DNA from: Struthio camelus
Lineage: Eukaryota; Chordata; Aves; Struthioniformes; Struthionidae
Direction of reading: 5' to 3'
Length of the DNA: 64,000 bases
Assembly: GCF_040807025.1 (NCBI RefSeq)
Contig: NC_090943.1
Location: 122,635,400 to 122,699,399 of the forward strand
Within the stretch, counting starts at the first letter, position 1. Each line of letters begins with the position of its first letter. Below the pieces are notes generated by a model, which saw only the letters and a list, made by a program, of their open reading frames with translations, did no database searches and was not told where the DNA came from. Shown piece after piece: positions 1-13,650 of the stretch. The position numbers and the translations under genes are program-made.

Positions 1-17
1 AGACTGTTGTATCTGCA

Positions 18-150
18 GTCATTTCGTTTTTCGTCCTCAGGTATAGAAGTTTCTCTCCTTCTGTGGCATAGCATTAAATTTCTGTTTCAGCAGGCCCCAG
101 GGCAAATCCTGTAGTTACACACAGTGAATTTTTCTTAAAGTTATTTCCAG
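18..150 (+). repeat. Diverged direct repeat, copy A
   Basis: About 130 bases with roughly 70% similarity by eye to 1,091-1,230. Shared blocks include TCCTCA, TTTCTCTC, TAGCATTA-ATTTCT and AGGCCCCAG-GCAAA. It may be a local duplication or two copies of an unnamed dispersed repeat. Confidence 0.5.
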
Positions 151-899
151 CGCAAAAAAAGAGAGATCTGAAGGTGGAAATCAACAAACAATAACAGCAA
201 CAGGGTAGAGTTTGTATTTACATAATGCTCATTTGCCATGTATAGAGAGGATCAGGCTGGCTAATATTTGGGTTTCTGAAGATGTTACACCATCCTGCTG
301 GGTTGAAAGTTGGCACATTGGAATGGCAGGAGTTGAAGAGATGTTACTTAAAATAAAGAAGCCAAACCACCCCAAAGTGCATGGAAATCCAGTTTCAGTT
401 TACTACAAAAGTGAAAAACATGATTAAAATATTTCATTAAAGTACATAGTATGGAGGGATTTACACTAAGTACTGCAACTAGTTATAAAGCTAGGCAAAC
501 ATGGACATTTTAGTGAGAGGGAGGGAGAAAAAATATTCATCATTCAAATTGTCATATCAACTAGTGAAGTCTAATGTAACAATGCAATTGTCAAAACTTT
601 TGAACTGAAAAGATTTTTTTTAAGGTGGCAAATTTGCAATAGTAGTTCCTAAACCAACTATTCTTTTAAAAGTATGCAATTTCTAGGAATTCAGGTAACA
701 AAGAGGCTTTTCTCAAGTCTGTACTATCTCATATTGCTAGGCCTGTTCTTTAAGAGTGTTGTAAAGTGTTGTTTTTTTCCCCTCTACCACAGAAGAATTG
801 TGCTGTTTATTGAATAGGAACATCTGATCAGTGGTGGGAATTTGTAAATTGCTTTTGAAATTTCCTCTAAAATACCGGTTTAAAGATAGGAGGTTTTTT

Positions 900-911
900 G
901 GGGGGGGGGGG
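900..911 (+). repeat. Poly-G run
   Basis: Twelve consecutive G following a T run. Confidence 0.9.
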
Positions 912-1090
912 TATTGTTTTGCTTTGTTTGGCTTTTAGCAAAATAGACTTCTGCCTCTTCCACCCCATCCGGCCCCAGCACAACTGAAAACAGCCCATGC
1001 CCTTGCACAATGCTACAGCACTGCATCGTCCCCATTTCCCTCCGTCTCCTACTTCAGTAATATCCTGTCCTCAAACTCTCATGTCTAAAA

Positions 1091-1230
1091 ACCATTTCAT
1101 CTTCTGTCCTCACCTATTACTTTACAATTTCTCTCTTTCCATGCTGTAGCATTACATTTCTTTTTCTGTAGGCCCCAGAGCAAAACTTGCAAATATGCAC
1201 AGATTCACCTCTTTATTTCCTCCTCCCTTT
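1091..1230 (+). repeat. Diverged direct repeat, copy B
   Basis: Partner of 18-150, same orientation, about 1.08 kb away. Weaker collinear matches beyond both copies (TCAGGC-TGCT near 252 and 1,299; AAATTGTCATATCAA near 546 and 1,359) suggest the duplicated unit was longer than the best-matching core. Confidence 0.5.
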
Positions 1231-4049
1231 TCTTAGTGCAGTCATCAGCTTGCTATCTACTAAAAGGAAATCCCTTTCCAGTCAAACGAAAAGGGCATCA
1301 GGCCTGCTTGATTTCTGTTTGACATCAAATTACCATGATACCAAATGTCTAATAGAAAATTGTCATATCAAGATAGCCATATACTCAGGGCCTGTCTGCA
1401 CTCAAATGTTTTAAAGGAAGACACGATAAGCCAGTGAGATAGAAACATGAGAGTCTCAAAAATTATCAGCTCTCCAAATGATCCCCAGAGCTATAAGTGA
1501 ATAGATCTTTCTCACAAGGTCATGCAGATATGCTGTCTCCTAAAGTCAGTGTTAAAGAGGGAAAAAAAGGTTATTGTGAGATGCATACAGTTGACAAAGG
1601 TTCTTTTGTATTTCTAAGGGGACGTGTTATGCTAGCTAGACATCCCTTCATTACGGTAGTAGAACTTATAAATTTACAGTAGCCCTGAATGGGATTGTGT
1701 AGACAAATGGGATTTCACTCTCCCTTTCTCAGAATTTGTTTTCTCATAGAAGTCATTTTTACCCTATATTTCAACAGAATCTGGATTTTATCCAGACTGC
1801 TACTTACTTATGCCACTATTTTAATAATAAACAATTCACTATAAGGGTAAGTTGACTTCATTCTAGAACACTGTGCTGTATAAATAAATAACTTTCCTTT
1901 TGTGTTCAAAGATAAAAGCTAGCTTACAAAAACAGCTTACAAATATGCGTACTACTATTATTCAGTAGCCAAATCCAAATTAAACTAATTTGCCACATAG
2001 CCCAATCAGTTGAGGCAATAGGATGGGGGAATCGGAAAATGTCGTCTTCCTTAATGTGTCAATTATCCACACCTACGCGTAGATCCTGAAACACCACAGT
2101 TAGCCCCACGACGCACCTTGTATCACAGTGGGTCTTTGAAGGACATAAAAGAGAAGAAAAGAACTCCATAAGAAACATCAGCCAACTTGCCTGGGTTCCT
2201 AAAGGCCGCAGCCGAAGATCTAGCAGAATTAGACCCAAGCTGTTATGTACTGGCTGCACTTTTGCTTACATTAAGCCAATCAACACACCTGGAGATCAGC
2301 ATACTTCTATCGGTTATGCATGGCATCATAATAGCACTAATTTAACTCCTTTGGGGTCCCTATAAGACCTCTGCAAAAACCAAGTGGAAGAAAGTCTGTA
2401 ACTGCTACCTTAGGCCTTCTGTGGGCGTTACATATGTGCAGGTAAATAGCCGACAAACCACATATTCAAACTAGCATATGCATATTCACCCATTTTACTC
2501 ACGTTTGCATAGGACTGGCTTTAACTTGATCAAGAAAAGGTGTTTTTCCTTTTCCCTACCACTGCATATAAATACCCTAAACTCTACTTGGTGGATGTGG
2601 CCTAAAGAAGAATAAGAAAGAGAGGGAGGATATAGGTATCTACTGTGTGCATGTACATCTTGTAGGATCAGCTCCCCACCATGCCTCCTAGGCGTCTAGA
2701 GCTTTTTAGCCCAGAAAAAGCAACTGCATTACAGCAGCCCTTTATTCCCATATTAACTCATGTAGCCTGGCATAAGTATTCTTGGAAACAGTGGAAAAGG
2801 GTGGCCATTTTTACTGGGGAGACTGGAATATAAGATAGCAACAGAACTACAGTCTCAGGACTAGGATCTCTCCAGGAGCAAGGTGGAAAGTTGAGTGCCT
2901 CCTCGTCCTGCTCCCTGCTGGGGTGGGTGGTCACCACTGGCACCTCTGAGGTGGGAGCTGGAGTCACAGCTTTCAGAGCAAGCGGGGAGACAGATAGCAT
3001 GGAAGTGTCCAAGACGCCTGATGATGTGGTAGGCTTTACGTTTGCTTTTGTAATGTCTTCACAACTATCTCCTGCTCATATAGCATCATGACAATGAAAT
3101 ATCAGAAGAGTGTGAGTTTGGAAAGATAAAGGACTCTCCCTCCATTTCCCATATAGTCAGGAACAAGGCCAAAAGAGCTTTAAAACTATGGGAGCGTATT
3201 TCTCAAGCTCACATGCTCTGGAGTTGTCACTGGACTGAGAGCAGACGAAGGCGACATCTGGTGTTGTCCCACTAGAGCTGGTGTTTTCCCACTACTCTTT
3301 CTTTTCACTTTCTCACGAAGGTTTTAGTTTGCAAGATATTTTAGCATTCATAGTACCATTTTTTCCTCCTTCCTTGCCTGTCCGCCTTGGGCTCATTGCA
3401 GAACCTAGGAGCAGTAACTGCTAGGACTCAGGGATATTTGCCCCATTTTATCGCTCACTGAGAAGGGCTCTGCAGAACACCCTTCTCATCCTTGAGTGGA
3501 TGTGATCAGCAGTCAGCAGCGTTTCCAACTCTTCAAACTAGCAGTGAACTGTGCCACCTGGCTTCCTGCTGCTGTGGCAAGAACAGCTCCTCTTCAGTTA
3601 GATTGAATCAAGTCTGAGACTTATTCTTACCTCCCTGACACTGCTTTTTGGGCTGCTCTCCCCTCTCCCCTACTGACCCTAGCCCTATTCCTCTTCAGCA
3701 TGTACCTCCTCACTAACTACTCCTCCTTTCTTGCTCTTCCCAGTCCTCCTCTTCCCAGTCCCTTCCCTCCCCTACTACTCTCCTTCTGCTCCAAAGTATA
3801 TTTAGTAATATACATTAAAAAAATTGAGATAACATTTCCTTTCTTCTAGCTTTTGTGTATCTTTTGACAGACATAATCTCTTCAAAGAGGGATAATATTA
3901 CGTACAATACATAGAGTAAGTCTAACCCATGTAATACATCCAACACAATGGGTCCTTAGGGTAAGATGACCCTTTCAGCTGCTTGTTAAGTATAAGCAAT
4001 CATTTAATAATCATTGAGTACATTTGACACTGGAATCACTTTATCAATG

Positions 4050-4130
4050 TTATAAACTTCTATAATTTATATGCATATATAAATTATATATAATACATAA
4101 TACATACAGTATAAAATATAGTTTACAAAT
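4050..4130. repeat. AT-rich low-complexity stretch
   Basis: TATAATTTATATGCATATAT and similar TA-rich sequence, including short palindromes. No function suggested. Confidence 0.8.
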
Positions 4131-7100
4131 TAAAGCATTATGTATAGATATTTAAAAACATACACAGTCTCACTTGTTCCTACTCCTAAGAACTGCTATT
4201 CCCCTCTGCCTCTCTCCACTTTGTTCTAGAGTCTTGGATGCTCATCACTAAAGACATCTGAAATGCCTTGATGAACATTAATTATGCTCATTTTGCAGAC
4301 TTTTGGAAGTGATCTGCAGGCCTATGGCTTCTTCTGTCAATCTGAAAGAGAGTCCATTATCTGAATGGACAGGCTCCTCCTCTCCTGTTAGCCTTGCCAG
4401 TGACCTAAGGAACCCAGGGCCAAACCTTTTTTTCTGGATACAGCCTCTCTGCTGAGTAGAAAATAAATCATGCTAGTGGCCAAAGTTTATTCTTGACTTC
4501 TGTGGACATTTCTTAAGCATATCCTTTTCCACCGTCTCTTTTGAGGAGGTGCTGGATTAAGCATCATTGGCTTTCTCAGACCTTCCAGTTCTGATTCTTT
4601 AATTTTGTGTCTCCCCTGATACTATGCTCTGGGAACTTCACAGCCATTTTTGCTCTGAGTGGCCTTCCTACTATGCCCCTGCATATCCCTCTGGTAAGGA
4701 CTGTTCAGCAGAGGTCCTCCTGGATATAGAGAGCATACATAGTGGTCAAGGTCTGCTGCATACTTACTGCCTTGTACTGGCACCCAACCAGAACCTACGG
4801 TGCTCACAGCTGCTGCACCTTTTTTGCCTGTAGCACATTCTGAATTAGCATGTACTGAAAATATTCATTTCACAGATGTTCAGCTTCAAATTCCAGTGTT
4901 TGGAAGACAGCCTCTATTAGAAAAAAAGCAGATTTTAAGAAAAGAATCTTTCAGTGGACGAAGCAGAACTTCTCTCTGAAGCTCTTTCTTTGCCTTCTCT
5001 TTGGAGTAGAATCTTTAACAAACAAAATGTCATTTGCTGGACATGTTTGTTTCATTCATATTAATTGTTGCTATGTCTGTCTCATGTTATGCCTACACTC
5101 ACACTCAGTGCACTGACCCTGAAGTAGTTAGATGAGCCTCAGTAGGATCTAAGCAGGGTGACCCATCTATATTACAGTCTGCACATTAAGTTCAGGATTC
5201 CTACGGTAGGCTGGTTACTGACACCTAGATTCTGTATTTCACTCTTTGATGCTCTTCTGATATAAAATCCTGAACTAATTGAATTTAATGGATATTTGCC
5301 AGTTATGTCAATGGAATCAGTATTTCAGTTCTAGTTTTTGTTTTTGCCTTTGGTGCAAGGCAACAAAATCTCAGAGTAGTCTGAAGGTGTCTTTTTCCTT
5401 TCTGCTGCACAGCATAAATTTTACTTTTGCCTTCATCACCAGGATAGACATTACCGGGAGCTATCCTTTGGACAGAAGGAATATGAAAAGGACAGCAAAA
5501 TTCTGGCTTGATGAATGTTTGTGAGGAATATTTTCGAATGTATTTTTCCTCAAGGTTGCTGCTTCTGTGCGCAATGGCTGTTCATTTAATTCAGACAGCA
5601 CCTGTCTCTGATCATTATTTTTTAAAGAGTTCTAGTAATCTACAAACTTAATCCAGAAAAGAAAACACACCATTGCTAAAATACTCTGTTAGCATCACGC
5701 TCTTGTTTTGATTACTCATTCCTAAAGTGCATACTCCGAAGCACTTTCTTCACCGGATATGTAGTCTCTTTCATGCCTCGCTATAGTCTTCTTCCTTCCA
5801 TTTCCCAGTCTTCTTCCCAGTCTTCACTACTTCAGAATTTTCCTACTGTTCTTGAAGTAGAAATTCCTCTGAGTAGCACTTACTAACCATTCCTGGAGCT
5901 TAAGGTCACTCCAGAGAAGAAATTCCAGATTATCTCAATGTTGTAGACTAGAGAAAGTACCAGGCTGAAAACCACCACTACTAGTGCACCTTTTTATTCA
6001 AGTCCCTGTCCCAGCTTGGAATGTGCCTTTTAATTCCGTGATGTACCACTGGCTGGATATCTGCGTAATGTTGAACTTCCTTCATGTTTGGCGTTAAAAA
6101 CATAAGAGAATTTATTTATGGAGGACTGCTTATGTCTGTCTTCTGCTGACAGCTTTTGTCCTTTCCAGCCATATGCAACACAGGTTACTAACATTAACAC
6201 TCTCTCCCAGCTTTTTGCGATGAATATTTGCCATGAAGACAGTGGCTGGTGAGGCCAGAGATGAAAAATGCAGCCATAAATTTCTCTTTCTCTACTAATT
6301 AGGAACGTGTAGGTGATATTTTATGATGCTCAGATAATGAAACCAACTTTATCTTTTTACTCATGTTTAGGTTAAGAAAAAGTTGTTACACCTTGGAATG
6401 TCTTCTGAATTGCATTCATAATTAACTGCAAAACTCAGAGGGGAAAAGAACAAAGGAAAACCTTTTACTGTATCTAGAACAGCTTTCCTTCAGCTGCATT
6501 TTCATACATAATAAGATGCATGCATTTTGTTGCCACTGAAACTTTGATTCTAGGGACAGAAATCAGCTTTACAGCTAATGGTAGCATATACTGTAACATA
6601 TTACAAAATAGAATGTTTTACCTCCTTAGCTTTTAAAAAGAATTACTCTGGTGTCCTCCAAAGCACCAGAATTTGTGCTGTCGAACTGCTATGAACTGGT
6701 CAAGTCACTACAGGAGGGCGAAATAATTTTATATTTATACAATTTTCCAGTGGAAGGTATCTTTTCTGTAGCTGATGGAATAAATCAGATCTAATGATAT
6801 GAGAAGAAAATTTTCATGAATTAAGCAGAGACAATAAAAGAAGTGGTTTCATCATATTTAGGAAGTAAGTGATAGGTTCCTTAGAACTGTTAAGACCTGA
6901 AATGAATTTTCCACCTGAGCAAGAAGCTGAATATTTACGTTCCCTCTTCAGAAAGGCAGGACTTCCGAAGTTGAAAAGGAGATGTTGAACTACACTTTAC
7001 TGTTTACAGACTCAGGCACTACCACGGAATTTCAGTGTAATGACTCATCTAGCTGTGAACTATGATGGCTGAGGGAAGGGCACACACTATTTTCACCATA

Positions 7101-8807
7101 TCTGTTACAACATGGTATAATTTACTACAAAAATATGTCATAGGTTGCAGGAGGCAATAGTTACTAAAGTCATTGCAGCTAAACCCCTCTGTGATCAATG
7201 ATTAATGCCCTTTAAAATTCAGTGGTAAAGTTTGTAGTTCTCTAAGAAGTGCAAAACTCCATAAAGCTCTGTAAGCATATAGACGAGCAGTATTTCCTGA
7301 GCTCGGAATATAATTTTCCTTTCAACACTCCTACAGTCCTGGCATTTGCTATATTTCCTTTGGTACTGAAGTTGTGGATAGAAAACTCTAAGAACATGCA
7401 TAGCTGAGATATTCTGAGATATTAGTACCAGATTATTTTAAAAAATCAGCACTTAGGTAATATTAAAGAAGAATGGACTAAAGCAGTGGTTTGTTTTTGA
7501 TGTTTCTGCTCATGGGCTGAACATAACATTTGACGTATAACCCCTTCTTAAGGATGGTGACTTTTTTCAAAGGTCAGACACAAAGTAATTCGGTATTTTA
7601 AGTATAAAAGAAATTTATATGTTCACACTCTGATTTACATGTAGCTCAAGTTCAGTATTTACTTTGACTCCAATGATGGGTAATACACTATATTAATAAA
7701 ACCTTTGAATAACAGAATGGCCCACCATCTTTCTCATCTAATATGGCAGCTTTCTTACTGCATTACTGAGAACCAGTGCATTTTTAAAATCCCTACATCT
7801 AATACAGTTGAAGTGTAATTTACCGCTCAGTACAAACACGATAGTATCTCCCTCATTGCATTGACTCGAGAAGTACTGATTACGGTTAATTTATTTATGT
7901 TGTCAAACTGATCTCTGACAACTTTCAAATTCTACAAATAAACAGTATTAGTTTGTCTTCTGAACCCTCTGAACTTGCGTGAAACCTGTTTTCTTGCCAT
8001 TACCCAAGTGAGGCCCCTCTTTAGAGTCTTACAGGGCCAGGAGCGTTGTGTTGCACCCGCCATTAGCCCCTAAGCGAAACTGCAGGCTCTGCGATCTTGA
8101 GAAAGGGTTGCTCAGTATGGAGGAAAGTGGGAGAATAAGGATTTCCTGAAAATAGTTCCTTTGGCCCTCCAAAACTGCCATAGAGTCTATTCCTCAGTAA
8201 GAACAGTGTAACAAATCACTGCCTCTTTTGGACACTCCTTTACCTCCATTACTTTCTGCATGAACACCTGCATTTTCTCTCTGGAGGCCCAGATAAGCAT
8301 ATGAGAATACTTTTCATTTTATTTCTTTCATCCTTTCTCCACCAATTTTTCCTTTTTCCCCATCTAATTGCAATGGTGCTGTGTTTGTGTAATACAGTTA
8401 TGCAATCTCAGTTGCGTATTGCTGCAAGCTGGTATCTGGGTGAGACGCCCTTGGAAAGAGCTGTTCGATCAAGCAGGAGACCACAGCGGGCATTCACTGT
8501 CCCTGACAGGCTATCTGCAGCTGTGCTGAACACACTGATGCTGATGAAGGTTCAGCTGGGTTATAGCAATTTTTGCCCAAATCAGGATGCTAACTCCGAG
8601 GTTTCCCTGGCAACAGGAGCCTCAAGTCCAGAGTGACATCTCATTTCTACTAATCTTTCCTTTTATTTTCAGTAGGTAATTGCAGGTAAATCCTCCTACA
8701 GCCGATCTGAAGCAGGATGAAATGGTCAATACGTCTCATTCTGCTGTCTACAAACAGGCTCATACTAGGGAACAATGTCAACAGATTAAGACTTTTAGCT
8801 AAGCCAC

Positions 8808-8844
8808 TTAATCTGTGTATTAATTAATCTGTGTATTAATTAAT
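8808..8844. repeat. 16-bp tandem repeat, 2.3 copies
   Basis: Unit TTAATCTGTGTATTAA repeated exactly twice plus TTAAT. Each unit is itself nearly palindromic at its ends (TTAAT...ATTAA). Confidence 0.95.
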
Positions 8845-10569
8845 ATTATCTGAATAGAGGTGCTCTTCCTTTGCAAAATTATAACATGCACCAGCAATGA
8901 AATATCACTCTTCTCAATATGTGACTAAATAGAAATGCAGATCATACTATTCAGGTGGATATCTGTGCATCATTTAGATAAGAGAACTGAAGATCAAATT
9001 CTTACTCTATGTCTCTGTCGATAGCACTGTGGACTTCGATATCACTCAAGGGGTGACAATCGCTGTTTCTGTTAGTAGAGAGAACAAAAGAAAGTGGTCT
9101 ATTTAATTCCCTTTCTTTTTTCTTGATAGCATTAGTCAAAGAGCAGCCTCAGTTTCTGAACGTTGTAAACGCAACAGATTTTGAAAGAGCAGTTAATGTT
9201 AGATGAGAGACTTTCCGAATGTCTGCAAACATCTGGCAATAATTGTAGGCGTGAGTTGTTATGAAGTAAAACATAGCACTGCTTGTTCCACATTGGATCA
9301 GCTTGCTGTCATGCAGTTGCTTTGCAGAGTGAGCGCTTTACAACGTAGCTCCCTCATCTGCACTGGCTCCAGTTAGTTTCTCGCAAAGTGTTAGGTACAG
9401 ACTGAAAGACTGCTTCTTACTCTCCAGGTGATAGCAAGCAGCTGTGGTTAGCAGCTGTAGTAGGGCTGAAAATCTTAACAGACAAGTAAAAAGAGATTAG
9501 GGAATTTTCATGAGCTGTCCTTAGCACTAGAACTCATGTCTTTTGCTAGGACTAACAAAGCTTTGTTTCATTTGTGGGGTTTGACTTTATTAAGGCAGAG
9601 GAAGCTTTCATAAGGAGTTGACTTAAAAGGCACAGGATGATCTGATGTAAGCAGCTGTTATTTTTTTAGAGTACTGAATAAACATGCCCTCTTTTTTTTA
9701 TGAGAGAGAAGTTTGGTTTTAAAAGAGAAAATGAATCTTGATAGACAATATTTGCTTTCCTGTATTCTTATTTTGTACAGGGTAAAAACCTTGGTGAGGT
9801 GATTTTACAACTGCATCTAAAGGCAAAAAGAGACAGAGAAGCAGGGAAAGAAATGTTAGCATTCATCTTACCTCTAGGTAAAATGAGGAGTTTGTCCAAA
9901 AACTGATCTCTGCTAATTTTGTTAGCAAAAGACAAATGAGCAATTCCATTTTTTTGGCCAAAGATTTGCAATTAATGATAAGTTTCGAACTTCCTGAACG
10001 CTGCTTAAGAGGCTTGGAGGAGAAGTAAGGGGGGAAGAAAAGAGGGCAGGGAGTAAAGGACGTAGAACTTGTATTTCTCATTAGCATGGTCTTCCAGGAA
10101 CAGCAGCAGCACATTTCAAGCTGCCTGCTGGTTGCTTTCAGCAGTGGGAGTCCCCTCTGGCATTTGTATCTCAAATATTCCCTTTGGCTGCTCAGCCTGA
10201 GACTTAATAAGCAAGGACACAAGCTACTAACAAAAGAAGAAATGTTTTACTTATTATTCAATCTTGGAGCAATACTTAGAGCACTTTCTTTGTTTATTTA
10301 ACACAGGTAAATCTAGCGAGGGCAAAGCCAATATAGCAGATATATCAAGTTCCCCCATATAATCTTTTTCCATACAACTCTCCAGCACATGTACAGATCT
10401 TTATCTTAATCCCTGGAGTCTCCCCCATTAAGAATTTAGACAATTCATTTAGTTTGTCTGGAGGCACCCAGATTTCCTCTACCCATCTTTTTTCTATACA
10501 TTTGGATTTCCTCTACATATCAGCTTACTGACCAACTTCAGTGCCTAGAAAAAGCCTGAAAATCTGACA

Positions 10570-11145
10570 CGTGGATTTCAATCAGGACCTCAGAACTCAC
10601 AGACGTAGAGCTAGAAAGGAGCTCAAAGGGTCTTCTAGTCTATGCCTCTGTCCAAGACTGTATCAACTGTCATTTCTGACATATCTTTCTCTAACTTGTT
10701 CTTGGAGATCTCCAAGAATGTCCGCTTGGAAAACTTTCCAAACAATACATTCCTTATCCGTCAGATTTGTCCTAGTATTTCATACAAGTTTTCTTACTGC
10801 AGCCCATTATTTATCTTCCTGTCCACCATAGACAATGTATAGTTACATTTACCTATCTACCAGAATGTCCCCTTCCAGACCTCTCTTCTGTAGGCTAAGC
10901 ATTAAGCCAATCAGGCTGGTCTTTCCTGTACCAAGTTTTCTAGGCTCCTGATCATTCCTGTGGCTCTCCTGTGGACTGTCTCCAGTCAGAGTACCACTTT
11001 CTTGAAGTTCAGTGCCCCAAACTCAGAGTGCTCCGAGTAGAATGGAAGAATAAGTCTCTGTCTGAGTGCTACTTTTTAGGGCTATCATGAAGAAGCTTGC
11101 TCCAACTTCCTCAAAAGCATCTTCTCCTAGGAGACACTCCAGTTG
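10570..11145 (-). mobile_element. Old CR1/L3-type LINE relic, 3' part
   Basis: On the plus strand it reads like the reversed 3' end of an old CR1 relative: CTAGAAAGGAGCTCAAAGGG, CTTCTAGTCTATGCC, then CTAACTTGTTCTTGGAGATC. The minus strand still yields a decayed reverse-transcriptase C-terminus, with VHRRATGMIRSLENLVQE matching the CR1 RVQRRATK...GLEHL block. Many stops and indels; far older than the 55 kb copy. Confidence 0.6.
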
Positions 11146-13635
11146 GAGACTGGTTGAAAACAGTGTACAGGGTCAACCCACTCACAAAGCTTGTTCTGTG
11201 GAGCTCTTATTAGAAACTAACAGACCTGTAGGTCTCAAGTAGGCTGATTAATGCTCTCTAATGTAGCCTGCGAAATTTGCAATCTGTTATATATGTGCTG
11301 TTGCCGGTCTATACCATCCCTCATTTTACAGTGCCTTGCTTAATTGCTAGCAGAGCTAGCAAGACAGTCATTGTTAGAGCAGAACAAAGTCCTGTGATGG
11401 GTGCAGTCTGGAGATAGAGGACAGCGGAAGAGAAGCGTATTCCTTGCTCCCCAGTGCTCACAGAGATAGAGCTGTGTGCAGGAGAGGCTTTTCCTCAGGC
11501 AACTGGTCCTGCCTGCAACCATGTGAAATTCAGGGATAAAGCAACTGGTCTGTCAAGAGATTTAGCCAGTGGAAGCACAGACTAGCAGCTACCAAAGGGC
11601 TTTTGTACTCTCTAAGGTCATCAGTAGAGTCAGACTTTTCTCTTAAAATTGTTTGTACATACGTGTCTCATTTAGGAAGAAAAGGGAAACATTCCACTCT
11701 GAAGGAACAAAGACTTTATTTGATTTGCTGGTTGCCGTCTTGAAAGGCTCTTGTCAGCCTGATTTTGCCTACAGGGAGAGAATGGCCATGGTGTGAGGCT
11801 TCCAGGCAGATGGCTGGAAGCAAGCACCAGGCTCAGCGCCTCCCCGCCAGCCCAGCTGTAGCTCCCGGACTGGAAAGATCTCACACTCTTTGCCTCCAGG
11901 TAGAAAAAGTGAATGATAAGAGCCTGCCAGAAATGTCAGCTCATAGCTATGTGACAATTCCTCTCCAACACAAATTTGAAATACAAGTCAGGTAAAATTG
12001 AAAACAATTCAAAGAAGTATCATCTGATAGACAGTTATTAAAAGGGCATTTTCCACTGGAAAGAATGATATCCGTTTCACTCTGACAGGAAATTGCCAAC
12101 CATTTCTACTCATTGGTGCCTCAGAACTCTTCACTGTCCTTTCCTGGATGCCCCTTTCTTGTCAATGAGCTGTTGGCTCTGATTCCCTCTTGTGACCTCT
12201 CTCACAGTCTTTCCCACAAACCTCATCCTGCTTACTTCACATGTGCGTTTTCCCTGCTGCCTTTTCTACCCCTCCCCCCTTCAGTGCCTCTCTTCTGTTT
12301 TTCCAACAAGAGAAAAAATAAAGCAAACAGCAGAAGTTACCAAGCAGAATATCCTGATACTAGTGCTTGCAAATTATAGCATTGCCCAGCTCAGTGATGC
12401 CAGCTTTCTTATTCTTTCTTATTTCACTCTTTCTTATTCTTTTGCTCCACTCAGATTACAATTTTTGGGGTCTTTTATGCTCCAGTATTTATACAGTGCC
12501 TTGCATTTTGACATTTCAGCTTCAGCAGGAGTCTCTGAATGCAGATGCAGACTTAGTTGAACAAAGGGAAAGCGGGGAGTGAAGGCAAGGAGAAGAGGGA
12601 ACCATAAGGAAGCTGCAATTCTCCACTACCTCTGGCCTAGCAATATGTGTGATTACATGGCCGATACAGTCACAGCTGCACAGGCCCTCCATCAATGCAC
12701 ATTATTAGTGGATCTTGCTCCTCTTAAATGCTATGCATAATTCTATTAAAAAGCCTATCCTTATAACCATTTATCTGTCCTTTATCTCTGTCACATTATC
12801 AGCAAAATTTGTTGGAGCCTCCCAGTAGGGAGCTGGAAGTTGCCAGCCTATCTGTTGAAGGTGTCTTTCTTGGATAACCTCACCAGTGCCACAATGCGCT
12901 CTCCCCTGAGACAAAGAGGTTCTTCGATTACAGCTCAGTATTGTTTGTCTTGCTCAGCTAAAATTTATTGCCAAAATCACGAGCAACCTGCTGTCTACTG
13001 ACTGCATGTCACTGTTCACATCAGTTGACAATCAGTACTTAGGGAAATACGGTACTCCAATGCTATCCATTCAAGGAACTTGCTGGGAACTCGACTAACT
13101 TCCTGAGTTACCGGATCGTTCATGACTCACTCTGGTGCATCTGTCTGTTGTGCAATGCTTTCCAGTGCTAACACTCCTCGGCTGGAGCGTTACCTCTCTT
13201 TAATAAGGTGAGAAATAACAATCAAAGTCCTGTAGGCAGCTTGCATGGTTCTAGGCAGAGCAGGGCGTGATACGTTTTCTTCAGATTCCCTCTAAATCAA
13301 AATCAGCTTCTCTGGATCCCCTGCTGATATCTTCAGTAGGAATTTTTGATGTGTGCACTGCAGGCCTCACCTTATGCATTTCTAAATATGCATGTGCATT
13401 TATGTGAGGTCAAGTAATGTGACACTCAGCTCTGGGGGGCACGTTCCAAGCACAAATAGTGTGTCGGCTGACTCTCACTTAGGGGTCAGAGGGGTAAGTA
13501 AAGCTAGTGCATAAGCATTGTCTCATTTCCCTATACCTCCAGCTTCACTTACTTAAACAATCAGCTGCAAAAGTCACCATTTTCTGCTAGCTAGCAATGC
13601 ACTGTTACCAGTAATTGCAAAAGCCATTAATAAAA

Positions 13636-13650
13636 GAGGGGGGGGGGGAG
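13636..13650 (+). repeat. G-rich run
   Basis: GAGGGGGGGGGGGAGGGAG, a short purine run with potential to fold as a G-quadruplex. Confidence 0.85.

Larger units (their letters stand above)
1..10569. other. Intergenic DNA, left part
   Basis: No supported gene. Holds the 0.1/1.1 kb repeat pair, a poly-G run, an AT-rich stretch at 4.1 kb and the tandem repeat at 8.8 kb. All open frames are under 120 codons and none resembles a known protein. Confidence 0.75.

Noticed and set aside
8301..8636. 111-codon plus-strand frame
   Set aside because: No known protein resemblance and no gene context. Length is within chance expectation for a 64 kb window.
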